Position numbers and translations under genes: made by a program
Source of the DNA: Deltaproteobacteria bacterium CG_4_9_14_3_um_filter_63_12
Lineage (GTDB): Bacteria > Myxococcota_A > Bradymonadia > UBA4248 > UM-FILTER-63-12
Reading direction: 5' to 3'
DNA: 38,701 nucleotides
Assembly: GCA_002789955.1 (NCBI GenBank)
Contig: PFUG01000231.1
Coordinates: 1 to 38,701 of the forward strand
Shown: positions 26,460 through 35,133 of the stretch, one piece after another
Layout: each line of letters begins with the position of its first letter
How positions within the stretch are numbered: position 1 is the stretch's first letter
The notes under the pieces: model-generated
What the model saw: only the letters and a program-made list of their open reading frames with translations
Told to the model about the DNA's origin: nothing
Database searches by the model: none

Positions 26460-27398
26460 ATGAGGAGTCTCGCCAATCCCCTCACGGCTCTGCTCTTCTG
26501 GTTGGTCCTCTCGCCTTGCCCCCAAGGATTTACTCAGGAGCAGCCCGTCGAGGACGCGGTTGATGAAGCGTACGGACACGGGATGGAGCTCTACGCCGCC
26601 GGTCGCTTTCAAGAGGCCGCCGCCGCATTCAAAGAAGCCTACAGCGTCGCAAACGAGCCCGCGCTGCTCTGGAACATCGCTCGCGCCCTCGAGAAGGCCG
26701 GCGAGCTCGAAGAGGCGAGGGACACCTACAAGGACTTCTTGGGCCACGAAGACGTCCACGGAGACCTGCGCCTCAAAGCCAACGAGGGTTTGCTCAGGGT
26801 CGAGTTAGAGCTGCGCAACGAAAAAACGAAAGGAGATGGACGCACCCCAGAGGAGCGACGCCTGGACGCAGAGCGGGCCAGTCGAGCTCTTCAAGAGGTG
26901 GAGGTCAAACGGGTTCAACAATTCGAGTTGGGCGTCGACGGCGGCTACCGCTCGGCACTGGCCAACGGAGAGGCCATCACCAACTCGTCGAACCTCGCCG
27001 GACGTTTCGGTTGGCAGGAGTGGGGCTCTTCATGGATACACCTCTGGCTGGAGGGCTCCCTCGGAATGGTCTGGAACGAGGTCGCCACCAAAGCGGACCT
27101 AACCCCCAGCCAGCTCTGCGAGGTGGACCCCACGGAATGTCCAAAGGACGGCACCACGTCCGAATCTGGCGTTTGGGTGTTGGCGACCCAATCGGTGAGG
27201 TTCAACTTCATCAAAGACGAGGACACGCTCTCGGCCGGCCTCGGCTTGGGTGCGTACTTCGCTGGTTCTGACGAGAACGGCGCCATCGTTCAAGCGCGCG
27301 TCGACGTCTACTACCTCACGCTCTCCGCCTTACTCAGCGTCGGCCGCTCGTCGGGAGTCGCCTTGGGGGGCGGGGCGGGTCTGCGTTATCGCTTTTGA
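26460..27398 (+). CDS. TPR plus outer-membrane barrel protein
   Basis: Encodes 312 residues. ATG 26460 is 3 bp after the kinase stop, with GGAG in the kinase end as its ribosome site. The signal peptide ends near QGFTQEQ. About 30-115 is a TPR pair (HGMELYAAGRFQEAAAAFKE, then LLWNIARALEKAGELEEA). About 150-312 looks like a small beta-barrel (FELGVDGGYRSALANG, LSAGLGLGAYFAGSDENG) ending in GLRYRF, a typical outer-membrane C-terminus. Likely partner of the kinase at the cell envelope (inference from the coupling). Confidence 0.78.
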   Translation: MRSLANPLTALLFWLVLSPCPQGFTQEQPVEDAVDEAYGHGMELYAAGRFQEAAAAFKEAYSVANEPALLWNIARALEKAGELEEARDTYKDFLGHEDVHGDLRLKANEGLLRVELELRNEKTKGDGRTPEERRLDAERASRALQEVEVKRVQQFELGVDGGYRSALANGEAITNSSNLAGRFGWQEWGSSWIHLWLEGSLGMVWNEVATKADLTPSQLCEVDPTECPKDGTTSESGVWVLATQSVRFNFIKDEDTLSAGLGLGAYFAGSDENGAIVQARVDVYYLTLSALLSVGRSSGVALGGGAGLRYRF

Positions 27399-27429
27399 CG
27401 CAGCCACCGCCCTGCTTTCGCCCTCGGCT

Positions 27430-27494
27430 GAGTGCGGCGAGCAGGGTTTGAGCACGATCTCCCGTGCTTCTGCTCACAGGTCCAATAGAGAGGG
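27430..27494. repeat. Hairpin-forming dispersed element, copy 2
   Basis: Has the same layout as 20319-20383: GAGTGCGG, then a GCGAGCAG arm, ACGATCTCCCGTGC, and a CTGCTCAC arm followed by AGGTCC. Compared with copy 1, the last base pair of the stem changes from A-T to G-C on both sides, a compensatory change that keeps the pairing. Confidence 0.75.
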
Positions 27495-27768
27495 AGAGTC
27501 TGCTGGGGACTCGGGAGCTGAGGCGACCGAAACTCTGGCTCATGGCCCCGAAGTCAGCGCAGCCGCGGCATCGTCACACTCAGGACGCCGCGTCCAACCA
27601 CGGACACGAGCCCCTCACAGCCGCCCTGGTCGCGGGAGAAGCCGAGCGGTGGGATTGTCGGGCGTGGTGCAGGCAGCGCAGAGGAGCGCGAGGAGGCCCG
27701 CAAATCTGTCCAGCATTCTCGACCCCTATCCGAAGCCGTGATCTACAAGACATGGCAGGAACCGCACA

Positions 27769-27799
27769 AAGGCCGCCTACAGACAGTGCAGGCGGCCTT
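27769..27799 (-). terminator. Candidate terminator after the DUF4132 gene
   Basis: AAGGCCGCCT (27769-27778) and AGGCGGCCTT (27790-27799) form a perfect 10-bp stem with an 11-nt loop. Read on the minus strand it follows the stop at 27820 by 20 bp and ends in only three T, so termination may be weak. Confidence 0.5.
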
Positions 27800-27819
27800 C
27801 GAGGTGCTCTAAATCAACC

Positions 27820-30800
27820 TCAGCTGGCTGAGGCTTCTGGGGCGCTCCCGTCGAAGCAGAGCATCAAGTCTCGGAAAGCCTCCGAGTAGACCACCGGATG
27901 CACATTCGTGATCTCGAGGGCGGTCTCTTCGCCGTTGGTGAAGCGAATGTCCACGATGGTCAGCTGCTTGTCGTAGCCCAAGATGTTGGTGTCGAGGTGT
28001 ACGGTCTGCGCAGCGCTGGGGTAGATGCGGTACGAGTGGGTGGCGTTGCCGACCTCCCATGGACCACCGCCGTCGGTAGACCAGCCTCTCTCCTTGACGA
28101 CCCTGTAGAGCTCGCTGCTCTCTGACTTGAGGCCGACGAGGCGTTGGGTCTTGCGGCTCTCGAGCTCGCCGGGAAGTGGGATGTAGACCTGACGATCGAC
28201 CTGCGGGAAGGGCTGGTTGATCGAGACCTTCTCCAACAGGTCGAGCCATTCGTCGCGAACCTGGTCGTTGAAGAAGAGGGGATGGACAATGAGTAGGAGA
28301 TCGTTGTCCTTGACCTTGAAGGGGACTCCCTTGGAGTTGACGTAGCCGTCATCGGTGATGAGGAACTGGTCTCGTGGCAGCATCTTTTTGTCGGCCTTTG
28401 CCCAGATGAGCCGTTTGCCGAGGTGCGCCATGACTGGGTGCTCGCGGTAGATCTCGAGGAAGTCCTTACCCCGCCAGAGGCGGCCGTTGATCATGGACTG
28501 CTCGAGTCGCCGGACCTGGTAAGAGATGGTCTCCACGAGGAGCTTCTTGGTCGCCTGGAACTCCTTGTAGAGAGTCGGATCGGCGTCCTTGGCGGTCTTC
28601 GGGAAGGAGCGCAGGTGGCGGCCCTTGGCGTCGAGGACGGTGGTCGAGATGCGGCCGTCGAGCTCGAGCTTGAGAGTGACCTGATGGCTGCCGAAGTCGA
28701 AGAGTCGGGAGGAGTCTTTCTCCAAGTCACCGGTGTCCACCGCGTAGTCGAGGAAGACGTCTCGATCGAGTCCTTCTTCTTCGGCGATACGGTCGATGGT
28801 GCGGTTGATGAGCTTGACGACCTTGCGGTTGCGAATCCGGCGTCGCATCTGGAGGATCGCGCTCAGGGCGCCGCGGGTGGAGATCGAGTCCAGGGTGTCG
28901 AGCGCCGCGATGGCGAAGGAGGGCTTGCGCCGCACCATTTCGGTCGCCGCTTTGGCGAGCTGCGCGACGGAGCTGGGATCGGGCACCAGTCTCAAAGCCC
29001 AGAAGATGCCGGGATTGAGGCTGTATTCGTCGCCTTGATCGGCGCGGTAGAGGTCCCAGAGGAGTCGGCAGGCCTTCTCCTTCCCGAGCTCGGACCACAG
29101 CCCGTTCACTCTCTCGAGCCAAGGAGCTGTGGGACACTCGCCGTCGCTCTCGCGCAACAGCAGGAGCAAGGTCAGCGCTTTCTCGGGCTCTTCCTCGAAG
29201 GCGGTGCAGCTGGCGACGATCTGTTGGACGCTGGTGTGGAAGTCGAGCTTGCGCAGCGCCTTCTCGAGGGCGACCACACGCCGTTCGCTGACCAAGCTGG
29301 CCAGGTAGTCCAAGCCTCGGTCTTCGAGGCGCAGCAGGGTGCGGACGTACTTGTACGCGGAGGTTGGGGAGGCCCAACGCGAGGCGTCGACGGTCTCACC
29401 GGTGAAAACATTGACGTCGAAGGGCAGGAGTTCGAAGTGCAGGCCCGAGTTCTCGAGGCGTTCTTTCTCTTCGCCGTCCAACTCCATCTCTTCGAGGAGA
29501 CCCTCGAGGATGGCTTCGATCACTTCGCGAGTTTCGCCTGCTTCGTATCCGCCGCCCCGCAGGTAGAGGTCGGTGAGGCGGTCGAGCAGCCAGCTGCGCT
29601 GCCGGGTGATGGCAAAGCGCAGGACGAGCACCGTGAATTCACGGCTCCAGCTGGATTGGATGGGGACCTCGGCGACCTTCGAGCGCCAGGCTTTGGCCAT
29701 TCGGGCCAACGCCTTGGCGGGCGTGCTGGAACTCAAGAGGGAGGCGGCCAAGATGGGCGAGGCCACACCGTGCTCGGTCGTCATGCGCACGACCCACTCA
29801 GCAGCTCGGTTCTCGTCGAGACAGGCCGCCTGCCAGGCCGCGCCAACTCTATAGAAGGGCTCGTCGCCCATCATCGAGCTGAACTTGGCATAGGCTGGGA
29901 TCAGGCTGAGCACGAAATCCCGTGTCCGGTCTGCTCCGAGATAGTCCCGCAGCGCGCACCAGTGTCCCTGCCACTCTTTCGAGGGCTGGTAGCCGGGCTC
30001 TTCGGCGTCGACTTCGAAGCAGTAGAGGTTCGTGAGGAAGTCGAGGAAGGCCTTGCGGTCGCCGTTGGACTGCTCGAGGATCGCGAAGACCTCGTAGATT
30101 TCCAGCAGCTCGTTGGGGCGCAGCTCGAAGCCCAAGCGCCGCGCGACCGCCGTGATCGCCAAACGGCTGATCAAGGAGCGCGGCAGGTGGTCGGTGACCT
30201 CGGAGAAGGGCAGGTCGACCAAGGGCAGCAGCTCGGCCAGCGCCTGAGGAACCGCGTCGCCATCGAGGGAACGCACCGAACCGATCAGCGACGAGAAGAG
30301 CTCATGACCGCCCAATCGCTCCAGCTGAGCCTCTGTCGGTTCGAGCATCTTGCCCAAGGCACGGAGCGAGGCGATGGCCTCGTCGCGGCCGAGGTTGAAC
30401 TCGCCACAGAGGTAGCTGAAGTTATAGAAGTATTGGTCGTCCCGCGTGAGATAGAGATCCCCGGCGCTGCAGGGCGAGTTGCCCCCCTCGATGAATTTCT
30501 CCTCCAGACACTGAGCCAACTCGGCGGCCCGCAGCGAGGCATAGGCCCGTGCGGCAGCCATGTAGTCTGGCGCGGGAGCCGTCATCTGCAGGGGGATCGC
30601 GTCTATGAGCACGCGCCACTGTTCCAAGATGAGGTCTTGGGTGCGATGGTGTAGATTCCTGAAGACCGGCAGCAGGCGCGAGGGGCTGATCACCACGGCG
30701 AGCGTCTCGGTCAACACGACGCCGGGCTCATCCTGCGTCAGATCTACGGGTTGAGAAGCGGCCGAGGCCACTTCGATCGTCTCCGGCCAAGGTGCGTCCG

Positions 30801-30948
30801 CCGTCCCTGCTTGAGCGGCTGTCACACAGGCACGAAGGAGCTGGGGGAGTCTATGGTCGGGAGGTGTGTCATCGTAAGCGCCCTCCTGGCTCGAGCTGCG
30901 CGTTCCATGTTGCCACCAGTCCCTACTGCTACCCAACGCTCTGTCCAC
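27820..30948 (-). CDS. DUF4132-domain protein
   Basis: Encodes 1042 residues from GTG 30948, which is preceded by GAGGTGG. No signal peptide or membrane helix. The long N-terminal part (about 90-750) is built of helical, HEAT-like repeats. The C-terminal region contains the DUF4132 hallmarks: KEFQATKKLLVETISYQVRR, LEIYREHPVMAHLGKRLIWA, IVHPLFF and INQPFPQVDRQVY, then a beta-rich tail. DUF4132 proteins are common in myxobacteria and actinobacteria, are often found with WGR domains, and include the MolR/YehI-like E. coli relatives; the molecular function is unknown. No WGR domain is seen here. Likely cytoplasmic. It diverges from ftsK. Confidence 0.85.
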   Translation of the reverse strand: MDRALGSSRDWWQHGTRSSSQEGAYDDTPPDHRLPQLLRACVTAAQAGTADAPWPETIEVASAASQPVDLTQDEPGVVLTETLAVVISPSRLLPVFRNLHHRTQDLILEQWRVLIDAIPLQMTAPAPDYMAAARAYASLRAAELAQCLEEKFIEGGNSPCSAGDLYLTRDDQYFYNFSYLCGEFNLGRDEAIASLRALGKMLEPTEAQLERLGGHELFSSLIGSVRSLDGDAVPQALAELLPLVDLPFSEVTDHLPRSLISRLAITAVARRLGFELRPNELLEIYEVFAILEQSNGDRKAFLDFLTNLYCFEVDAEEPGYQPSKEWQGHWCALRDYLGADRTRDFVLSLIPAYAKFSSMMGDEPFYRVGAAWQAACLDENRAAEWVVRMTTEHGVASPILAASLLSSSTPAKALARMAKAWRSKVAEVPIQSSWSREFTVLVLRFAITRQRSWLLDRLTDLYLRGGGYEAGETREVIEAILEGLLEEMELDGEEKERLENSGLHFELLPFDVNVFTGETVDASRWASPTSAYKYVRTLLRLEDRGLDYLASLVSERRVVALEKALRKLDFHTSVQQIVASCTAFEEEPEKALTLLLLLRESDGECPTAPWLERVNGLWSELGKEKACRLLWDLYRADQGDEYSLNPGIFWALRLVPDPSSVAQLAKAATEMVRRKPSFAIAALDTLDSISTRGALSAILQMRRRIRNRKVVKLINRTIDRIAEEEGLDRDVFLDYAVDTGDLEKDSSRLFDFGSHQVTLKLELDGRISTTVLDAKGRHLRSFPKTAKDADPTLYKEFQATKKLLVETISYQVRRLEQSMINGRLWRGKDFLEIYREHPVMAHLGKRLIWAKADKKMLPRDQFLITDDGYVNSKGVPFKVKDNDLLLIVHPLFFNDQVRDEWLDLLEKVSINQPFPQVDRQVYIPLPGELESRKTQRLVGLKSESSELYRVVKERGWSTDGGGPWEVGNATHSYRIYPSAAQTVHLDTNILGYDKQLTIVDIRFTNGEETALEITNVHPVVYSEAFRDLMLCFDGSAPEASAS

Positions 30949-30990
30949 GAAACCACCTCTGTTGTGAGAGAGTCAAGTGAACCGCCGCAG

Positions 30991-31007
30991 GTGCCAGTCC
31001 CTGGCAC
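30991..31007. promoter_or_regulatory. Perfect palindrome upstream of the DUF4132 gene
   Basis: GTGCCAG and CTGGCAC with a 3-nt spacer, 43 bp upstream of the GTG start at 30948 on the minus strand. It could be an operator or a 5' hairpin. Confidence 0.4.
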
Positions 31008-31324
31008 TCCTCACGCAAATTGTCTCTGCGTGGCGACGAATTGACTGTCATATTCGCGAGTTGAAAAGATTCGTGGAGTCCCTGCTCGAAAGCAAGACTG
31101 CACAGAGAATGGAACCCCAATCACGTTTCATAACGACAGAAATCAGGACTTCACAGTTGGTGCTCTCAAACCCCTGTGACCGTTCCTTCTCTCCGCAGTC
31201 ATCGTGTTCCAGGCGTCCAATTCCGTCGCTCCACGGTGTCCAACGGTCGGGGCAACATATCTGAGAAGGCCGGTGACGTAAAGTCAAAATTTTCCCAGTC
31301 GGTTTTGCGGCGAAACTATTGGAA

Positions 31325-31342
31325 ATGACTTTGGAAAATCAT
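31325..31342. promoter_or_regulatory. AT-rich near-palindrome in the ftsK upstream region
   Basis: ATGACTTTGGAAAATCAT matches its own complement at all but one position pair. It lies in the AT-richest part of the gap and is a candidate regulator site or part of a promoter. Evidence is weak. Confidence 0.28.
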
Positions 31343-31692
31343 CGAAATGAAGCCCGCCGCCGTGTCCCAAGTGCTCGTTTCGACGTCCCTTCTCAACGTC
31401 GGTGAGTGTATTGAACCGAGATACACCCGCTCACATGTATGCGAGCGGAGCCCTCTCGACGCCCTACAACAGCCCCACTCCCCCCAAACCTTCCTGCGAA
31501 TTTTGGCTCGAGCCGGGTTCGAGATTACTTTGAGATTAGCTCCCACGGCTTCCGCTCATGTGGGAGAGTGGCGACCGGCAACGGCCTGGGCGCACCTCGA
31601 ACATGAGTTCGAGTTCCGAGAGTGGCCTGCGTGCGGACACGGAACGTCTGCACAACGAGGATCTCACATGGTTCCTTCAGGGTGAGGCAAGG

Positions 31693-34600
31693 ATGCGGAA
31701 CAGCAAGCGAATGAGCTCCAACACGGGTCCGGCAAACGAGCGAACCCCCAAGCGACGACGGGATGCAGGGCCCGACGGCGACAAGGTCCATAAGCCCAAA
31801 GCACGGGCCGCCGCCACCAAGGGGGACAAGTCCAAGAAGTCCAAGCGCACCCTCACCACGGAGATCGGCGCCATCTTAGTCCTGCTGATGGGAACGACCC
31901 TCTTCCTCAGCTTAATCTCCTTCGATCCCGGTGATCTACAAGGACCCGCCGAGACCATGAATCTCATCGGTCCCGTCGGCGCCCACCTCGCCGATATCCT
32001 CCTCGACCTCTTCGGCTTGGGCTCTTTCGCGCTCGCCGGAGTGGTTGTCCTGCTCGGGACCTTCCTCCTGCTCGGAAGACGCATCGAGATGAAGCCCAGC
32101 GAGATCGTCGGGCAGATCCTGCTCGTCGTCAGTGGGGCCGCGCTCTTCCACATGATCTATGACGGACAGACCATTCTTGACCACATGCCAGGAGGTGCCG
32201 TCGGCGCCGTCGTCAGCGAGGTCTGTAAGACCCTCTTCAACGAAGTTGGGACCTATCTCCTCTGCCTCGCCGTTGCCCTCCTCGGCTTTGTGCTCATCAC
32301 CGACACGCAGTTCTCCTCCATCCTGCAAACCAGTGACCGACTGGTTCGCGCCATTGCCCGCCTCGTGGCCAGGACTTTCATCGCCCTGGGGGCCGCGGTG
32401 AAACAACGCTTGGCCCGCCGAGGGCAGGACGACGACGACTTCGAGCCTGCTGCCGAGCCGAAGAAGCTGCAAGCCAAAGCGCCCAAACAGCGAGTCCAAG
32501 AGCCCTCAGAAGTCTCCGACGTCTCCCTCAGTGATGCCTCGGCGGTGGAGCGGCTCAGCAAGGCCATGACCGTCGAGCGACCCGCGCCACTCAAGCGCTC
32601 GGTCCAGCCCGTCGCACCCGCACCGCTCGCGGAAGCCAGGCCCAGCAGGCCCGTTCTCAGCGACGCGCCCACTCGTCAGGCCGAGGGTCTCGAGCCCTTA
32701 CAGAAGGTCTTATCGAAGCGCACCGAGGGGCCTGCCGAGAGCCCCCAGCCGCCCACCAAGATCGCCTCGATCCTGGCCAAGTTGTCGACGATGAAACGCC
32801 ACGCCGACGAGGCCGACGAAGGCATGAAGCCCTCCAAGGCCGTCGAGCCCGCCTACGAGTTCGAGTCCATCGTCCCGCCAGAGGTCATCGCCGACGGCAG
32901 AGTGCTCGCCGGATGGAAGCCGACGACGCTCAGCAAGAAGACGGTCGTCCCCAACAGCGCTCCCTCACAAACCCGCTCCGAGCGGCCCGTCGCCTCGAGA
33001 AGCCCACAGGGCGCTGCCCTCGACAAGCCTCGTTATCAAGCGTCGGAGCCCGATAAGAGCAGCCATCCGGGAGTCGACGTGGTCTCCGACAAGCTGCGCC
33101 ATGAAGCCAAGACTCCGGCGGCTAGACCGCGAGAGCTCGGCCACCTCGTCGTCCCGTGCACCAAACCGACCGAGGCGCGCCCGAACCCTGCGCCTCGTGA
33201 CGAAGCTCCCAAGTCCCAGGAGGCAAAGCTCGGGAGCGCCCTTCCAGAGCACAGCGAGGAAGCGCGCGCACCGAAGACCGACATCACCGCTGTGCAGTCC
33301 ATTCCGGCGGAGCTCGCGCAGTTGGTCGAGGCGACGGGACCGGCGCTCGAGGGATTCGGTCCCTCGATCGTGGTCTCCGAGGCGCGACGAAAGCCCTTGA
33401 GCGATTGCGATTTCGAGGGCACCATCGAGCGCAAGGTCGCCCCCGACGTCATCTCTACGCTCGAGTTGCCACCGCTCTCGCTGCTGGATTTCGACCCCAA
33501 CGGTCGGGTGGGGTTCGACGCGGAACATCTCAAGATGATGGCCGACAAGCTCGAGCAGAAGCTGGCCGACTACAAGGTCAAATGCGAGGTCGTGCAGATC
33601 TGCCCAGGCCCCGTCGTTACACGCTTCGAGCTCTTGCCGGCCCCAGGAACGAAGGTGGCGACCATCGCCGGGCTCGCCGACGACCTGAAGATGGCGCTCG
33701 AGGCCATCGCGATCCGCGTCATTGCGCCCATTCCAGGCAAGGGAGTCGTCGGCATCGAGGTGCCCAACCCCACCCGCGAGACCGTCTACATGAAGGAGAT
33801 TCTGGGCTCCAAAGAGTTCAGGGAAGCAAAGAGTGTACTGAGTCTCGCTCTAGGCAAGGACATTGAGGGCAACCCCGTGGTCCAAGACCTGGCCAAGATG
33901 CCCCACCTCCTGGTCGCTGGCGCGACGGGCGCCGGCAAATCGGTGTCCATCAACACGATGGTCTGCAGCCTCTTGTACAACGCCCGCCCCGAGGACGTGC
34001 GGATGATCTTGGTTGACCCCAAACGCCTCGAGCTCAGCATCTACGAAGGCATCCCGCACCTCCTCTTGCCGCCCATCACCGACCCCAAGAAGGCCGCAGT
34101 GGCGTTGCGCTGGGCGGTCGAAGAGATGGAGCGCCGCTACACGCTCATGGCCGAGATGGGCGTGCGCGGCATGAAGGCCTACAACCAGAAGATCCAGGCG
34201 CTGCTCAAGCAGGCGGAGGCGGGCTCGGAAGAGGCTCGGGAGACGCTCGGCTTGGACGAGAGCGACACGCCGATTCACGAGCACCTGCCCTACATCGTGC
34301 TGGTCATCGACGAGCTGGCCGACCTCATGATGGTCGCCGCCAAGGAGGTCGAGATGAGCATCGCCCGACTGGCGCAGATGGCCCGCGCCTGCGGAATTCA
34401 CCTCATCCTCGCCACCCAGCGACCCAGCGTCGATGTCCTGACGGGCTTGATCAAAGCCAACTTCCCGACCCGCATTTCGTTCCGGGTCTTCAGTCGGCAC
34501 GACAGCAAGACCATTCTCGACACCGGCGGCGCAGAAGCCCTGCTCGGCCTGGGCGACATGCTGATGTTGCCTCCGGGTTCGGGCCAGCTCACACGCGTTC

Positions 34601-34929
34601 ACGGAGCTTTCCTGTCCGATCAGGAGGTGGAGCGGATCGTCGGTTTCCTCAAGAGCCAGGCGGCACCTCAATACAATGACGAAATCCTCAGCTTCCAAGG
34701 CGACGAGAGCGCGGCGGAGCCGGGTTCGGAAGACGAGTACGACGAGTTCTACGACCAGGCGGTGCGCATTGTGACCGAAAGTGGGCAGGCCTCGATCTCC
34801 ATGCTGCAGCGCAAGCTTCGCGTGGGATACAATCGGGCGGCCCGCATGATCGAGCTGATGGAAGAGCAAGGCATCGTCGGCCCCTCCGACGGCTCGAAGA
34901 AGCGCGAGGTGCTGGTTTCAGCCCAATGA
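31693..34929 (+). CDS. ftsK: DNA translocase FtsK
   Basis: From ATG 31693 (GGTGAGG upstream; the open frame to 31558 has a poor leader) the product is 1078 residues. The N-terminus is very basic, then four hydrophobic segments (about 58-76, 106-128, 138-155 and 186-203) make the membrane part. A Pro/Glu/Lys-rich linker of about 350 residues follows. The motor carries Walker A (GATGAGKS, Lys749) and Walker B (VIDELADLM, Asp873-Glu874). The last 65 residues are the gamma winged helix (AVRIVTESGQASISMLQRKL, then RAARMIELMEEQGIV), which reads KOPS sequences. It pumps DNA and helps resolve chromosome dimers at the septum. A terminator follows. Confidence 0.95.
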   Translation: MRNSKRMSSNTGPANERTPKRRRDAGPDGDKVHKPKARAAATKGDKSKKSKRTLTTEIGAILVLLMGTTLFLSLISFDPGDLQGPAETMNLIGPVGAHLADILLDLFGLGSFALAGVVVLLGTFLLLGRRIEMKPSEIVGQILLVVSGAALFHMIYDGQTILDHMPGGAVGAVVSEVCKTLFNEVGTYLLCLAVALLGFVLITDTQFSSILQTSDRLVRAIARLVARTFIALGAAVKQRLARRGQDDDDFEPAAEPKKLQAKAPKQRVQEPSEVSDVSLSDASAVERLSKAMTVERPAPLKRSVQPVAPAPLAEARPSRPVLSDAPTRQAEGLEPLQKVLSKRTEGPAESPQPPTKIASILAKLSTMKRHADEADEGMKPSKAVEPAYEFESIVPPEVIADGRVLAGWKPTTLSKKTVVPNSAPSQTRSERPVASRSPQGAALDKPRYQASEPDKSSHPGVDVVSDKLRHEAKTPAARPRELGHLVVPCTKPTEARPNPAPRDEAPKSQEAKLGSALPEHSEEARAPKTDITAVQSIPAELAQLVEATGPALEGFGPSIVVSEARRKPLSDCDFEGTIERKVAPDVISTLELPPLSLLDFDPNGRVGFDAEHLKMMADKLEQKLADYKVKCEVVQICPGPVVTRFELLPAPGTKVATIAGLADDLKMALEAIAIRVIAPIPGKGVVGIEVPNPTRETVYMKEILGSKEFREAKSVLSLALGKDIEGNPVVQDLAKMPHLLVAGATGAGKSVSINTMVCSLLYNARPEDVRMILVDPKRLELSIYEGIPHLLLPPITDPKKAAVALRWAVEEMERRYTLMAEMGVRGMKAYNQKIQALLKQAEAGSEEARETLGLDESDTPIHEHLPYIVLVIDELADLMMVAAKEVEMSIARLAQMARACGIHLILATQRPSVDVLTGLIKANFPTRISFRVFSRHDSKTILDTGGAEALLGLGDMLMLPPGSGQLTRVHGAFLSDQEVERIVGFLKSQAAPQYNDEILSFQGDESAAEPGSEDEYDEFYDQAVRIVTESGQASISMLQRKLRVGYNRAARMIELMEEQGIVGPSDGSKKREVLVSAQ

Positions 34930-34948
34930 CCCTCTTGCTCCAAGGAAT

Positions 34949-34977
34949 CCGGCGGCCCGAGGGTCGCCGGTTTCATT
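34949..34977 (+). terminator. Rho-independent terminator after ftsK
   Basis: CCGGCGGCCC (34949-34958) pairs with GGGTCGCCGG (34961-34970), including one G-U pair, and is followed by TTTCATT. The innermost pairs must open to give a loop. It lies 19 bases after the ftsK stop. Confidence 0.7.
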
Positions 34978-35036
34978 TGCTGGTCGTCATCGGCATTGCT
35001 TTCTTGGAGCGGATCCGCAGATCCTAGCCGCCAACC

Positions 35037-35099
35037 AGAGTTTCGCGCGCTACCCGCCCGCGGCTCGAAGCGAGCCAGCGAGCGTGCCTACGCGCGATC
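35037..35099. repeat. Dispersed palindromic element, copy D
   Basis: Contains TTTCGCGCGCTAC, the inner palindrome GGCTCG, AAG, CGAGCC, and ends in ACGCGCGATC, as in copies A-C, but with a shorter inner stem. It lies directly upstream of the flavoprotein gene start (35134), between the ftsK terminator and that gene. Confidence 0.7.
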
Positions 35100-35133
35100 C
35101 GAGCTTCGACCTTTGCCAGCACAGGAAGGAGAG

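Larger units (their letters stand above)
27399..27819. other. Convergent intergenic region, kinase operon / DUF4132 gene
   Basis: 421 bp between two convergent genes. It holds hairpin element copy 2 (27430-27494) and a strong hairpin at 27769-27799 (see terminator). The remaining 27495-27768 shows no gene or repeat that I recognise. Confidence 0.55.
30949..31692. other. Long intergenic region between the DUF4132 gene and ftsK
   Basis: 744 bp with lower GC content than the genes. It contains GTGCCAG, TCC, CTGGCAC (a perfect palindrome at 30991-31007, 43 bp upstream of the DUF4132 start) and an 18-bp near-palindrome at 31325-31342 (ATGACTTTGGAAAATCAT). A TGAC/GTCA pair lies at 31274-31286. Several open frames here have neither ribosome sites nor recognisable products. 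I see no RNA gene. Confidence 0.5.

Noticed and set aside
28423-30654. 743-codon plus-strand open frame opposite the DUF4132 gene
   Set aside because: GC-driven shadow; the minus strand has the DUF4132 motifs.
31347-31685. 112-codon plus-strand ORF before ftsK
   Set aside because: No ribosome site, no family, unusual composition; left as intergenic.
34996-35133. N-terminal extension of the NDH-2-like protein
   Set aside because: It is made of palindromic element D; the strong ribosome site lies before 35134.
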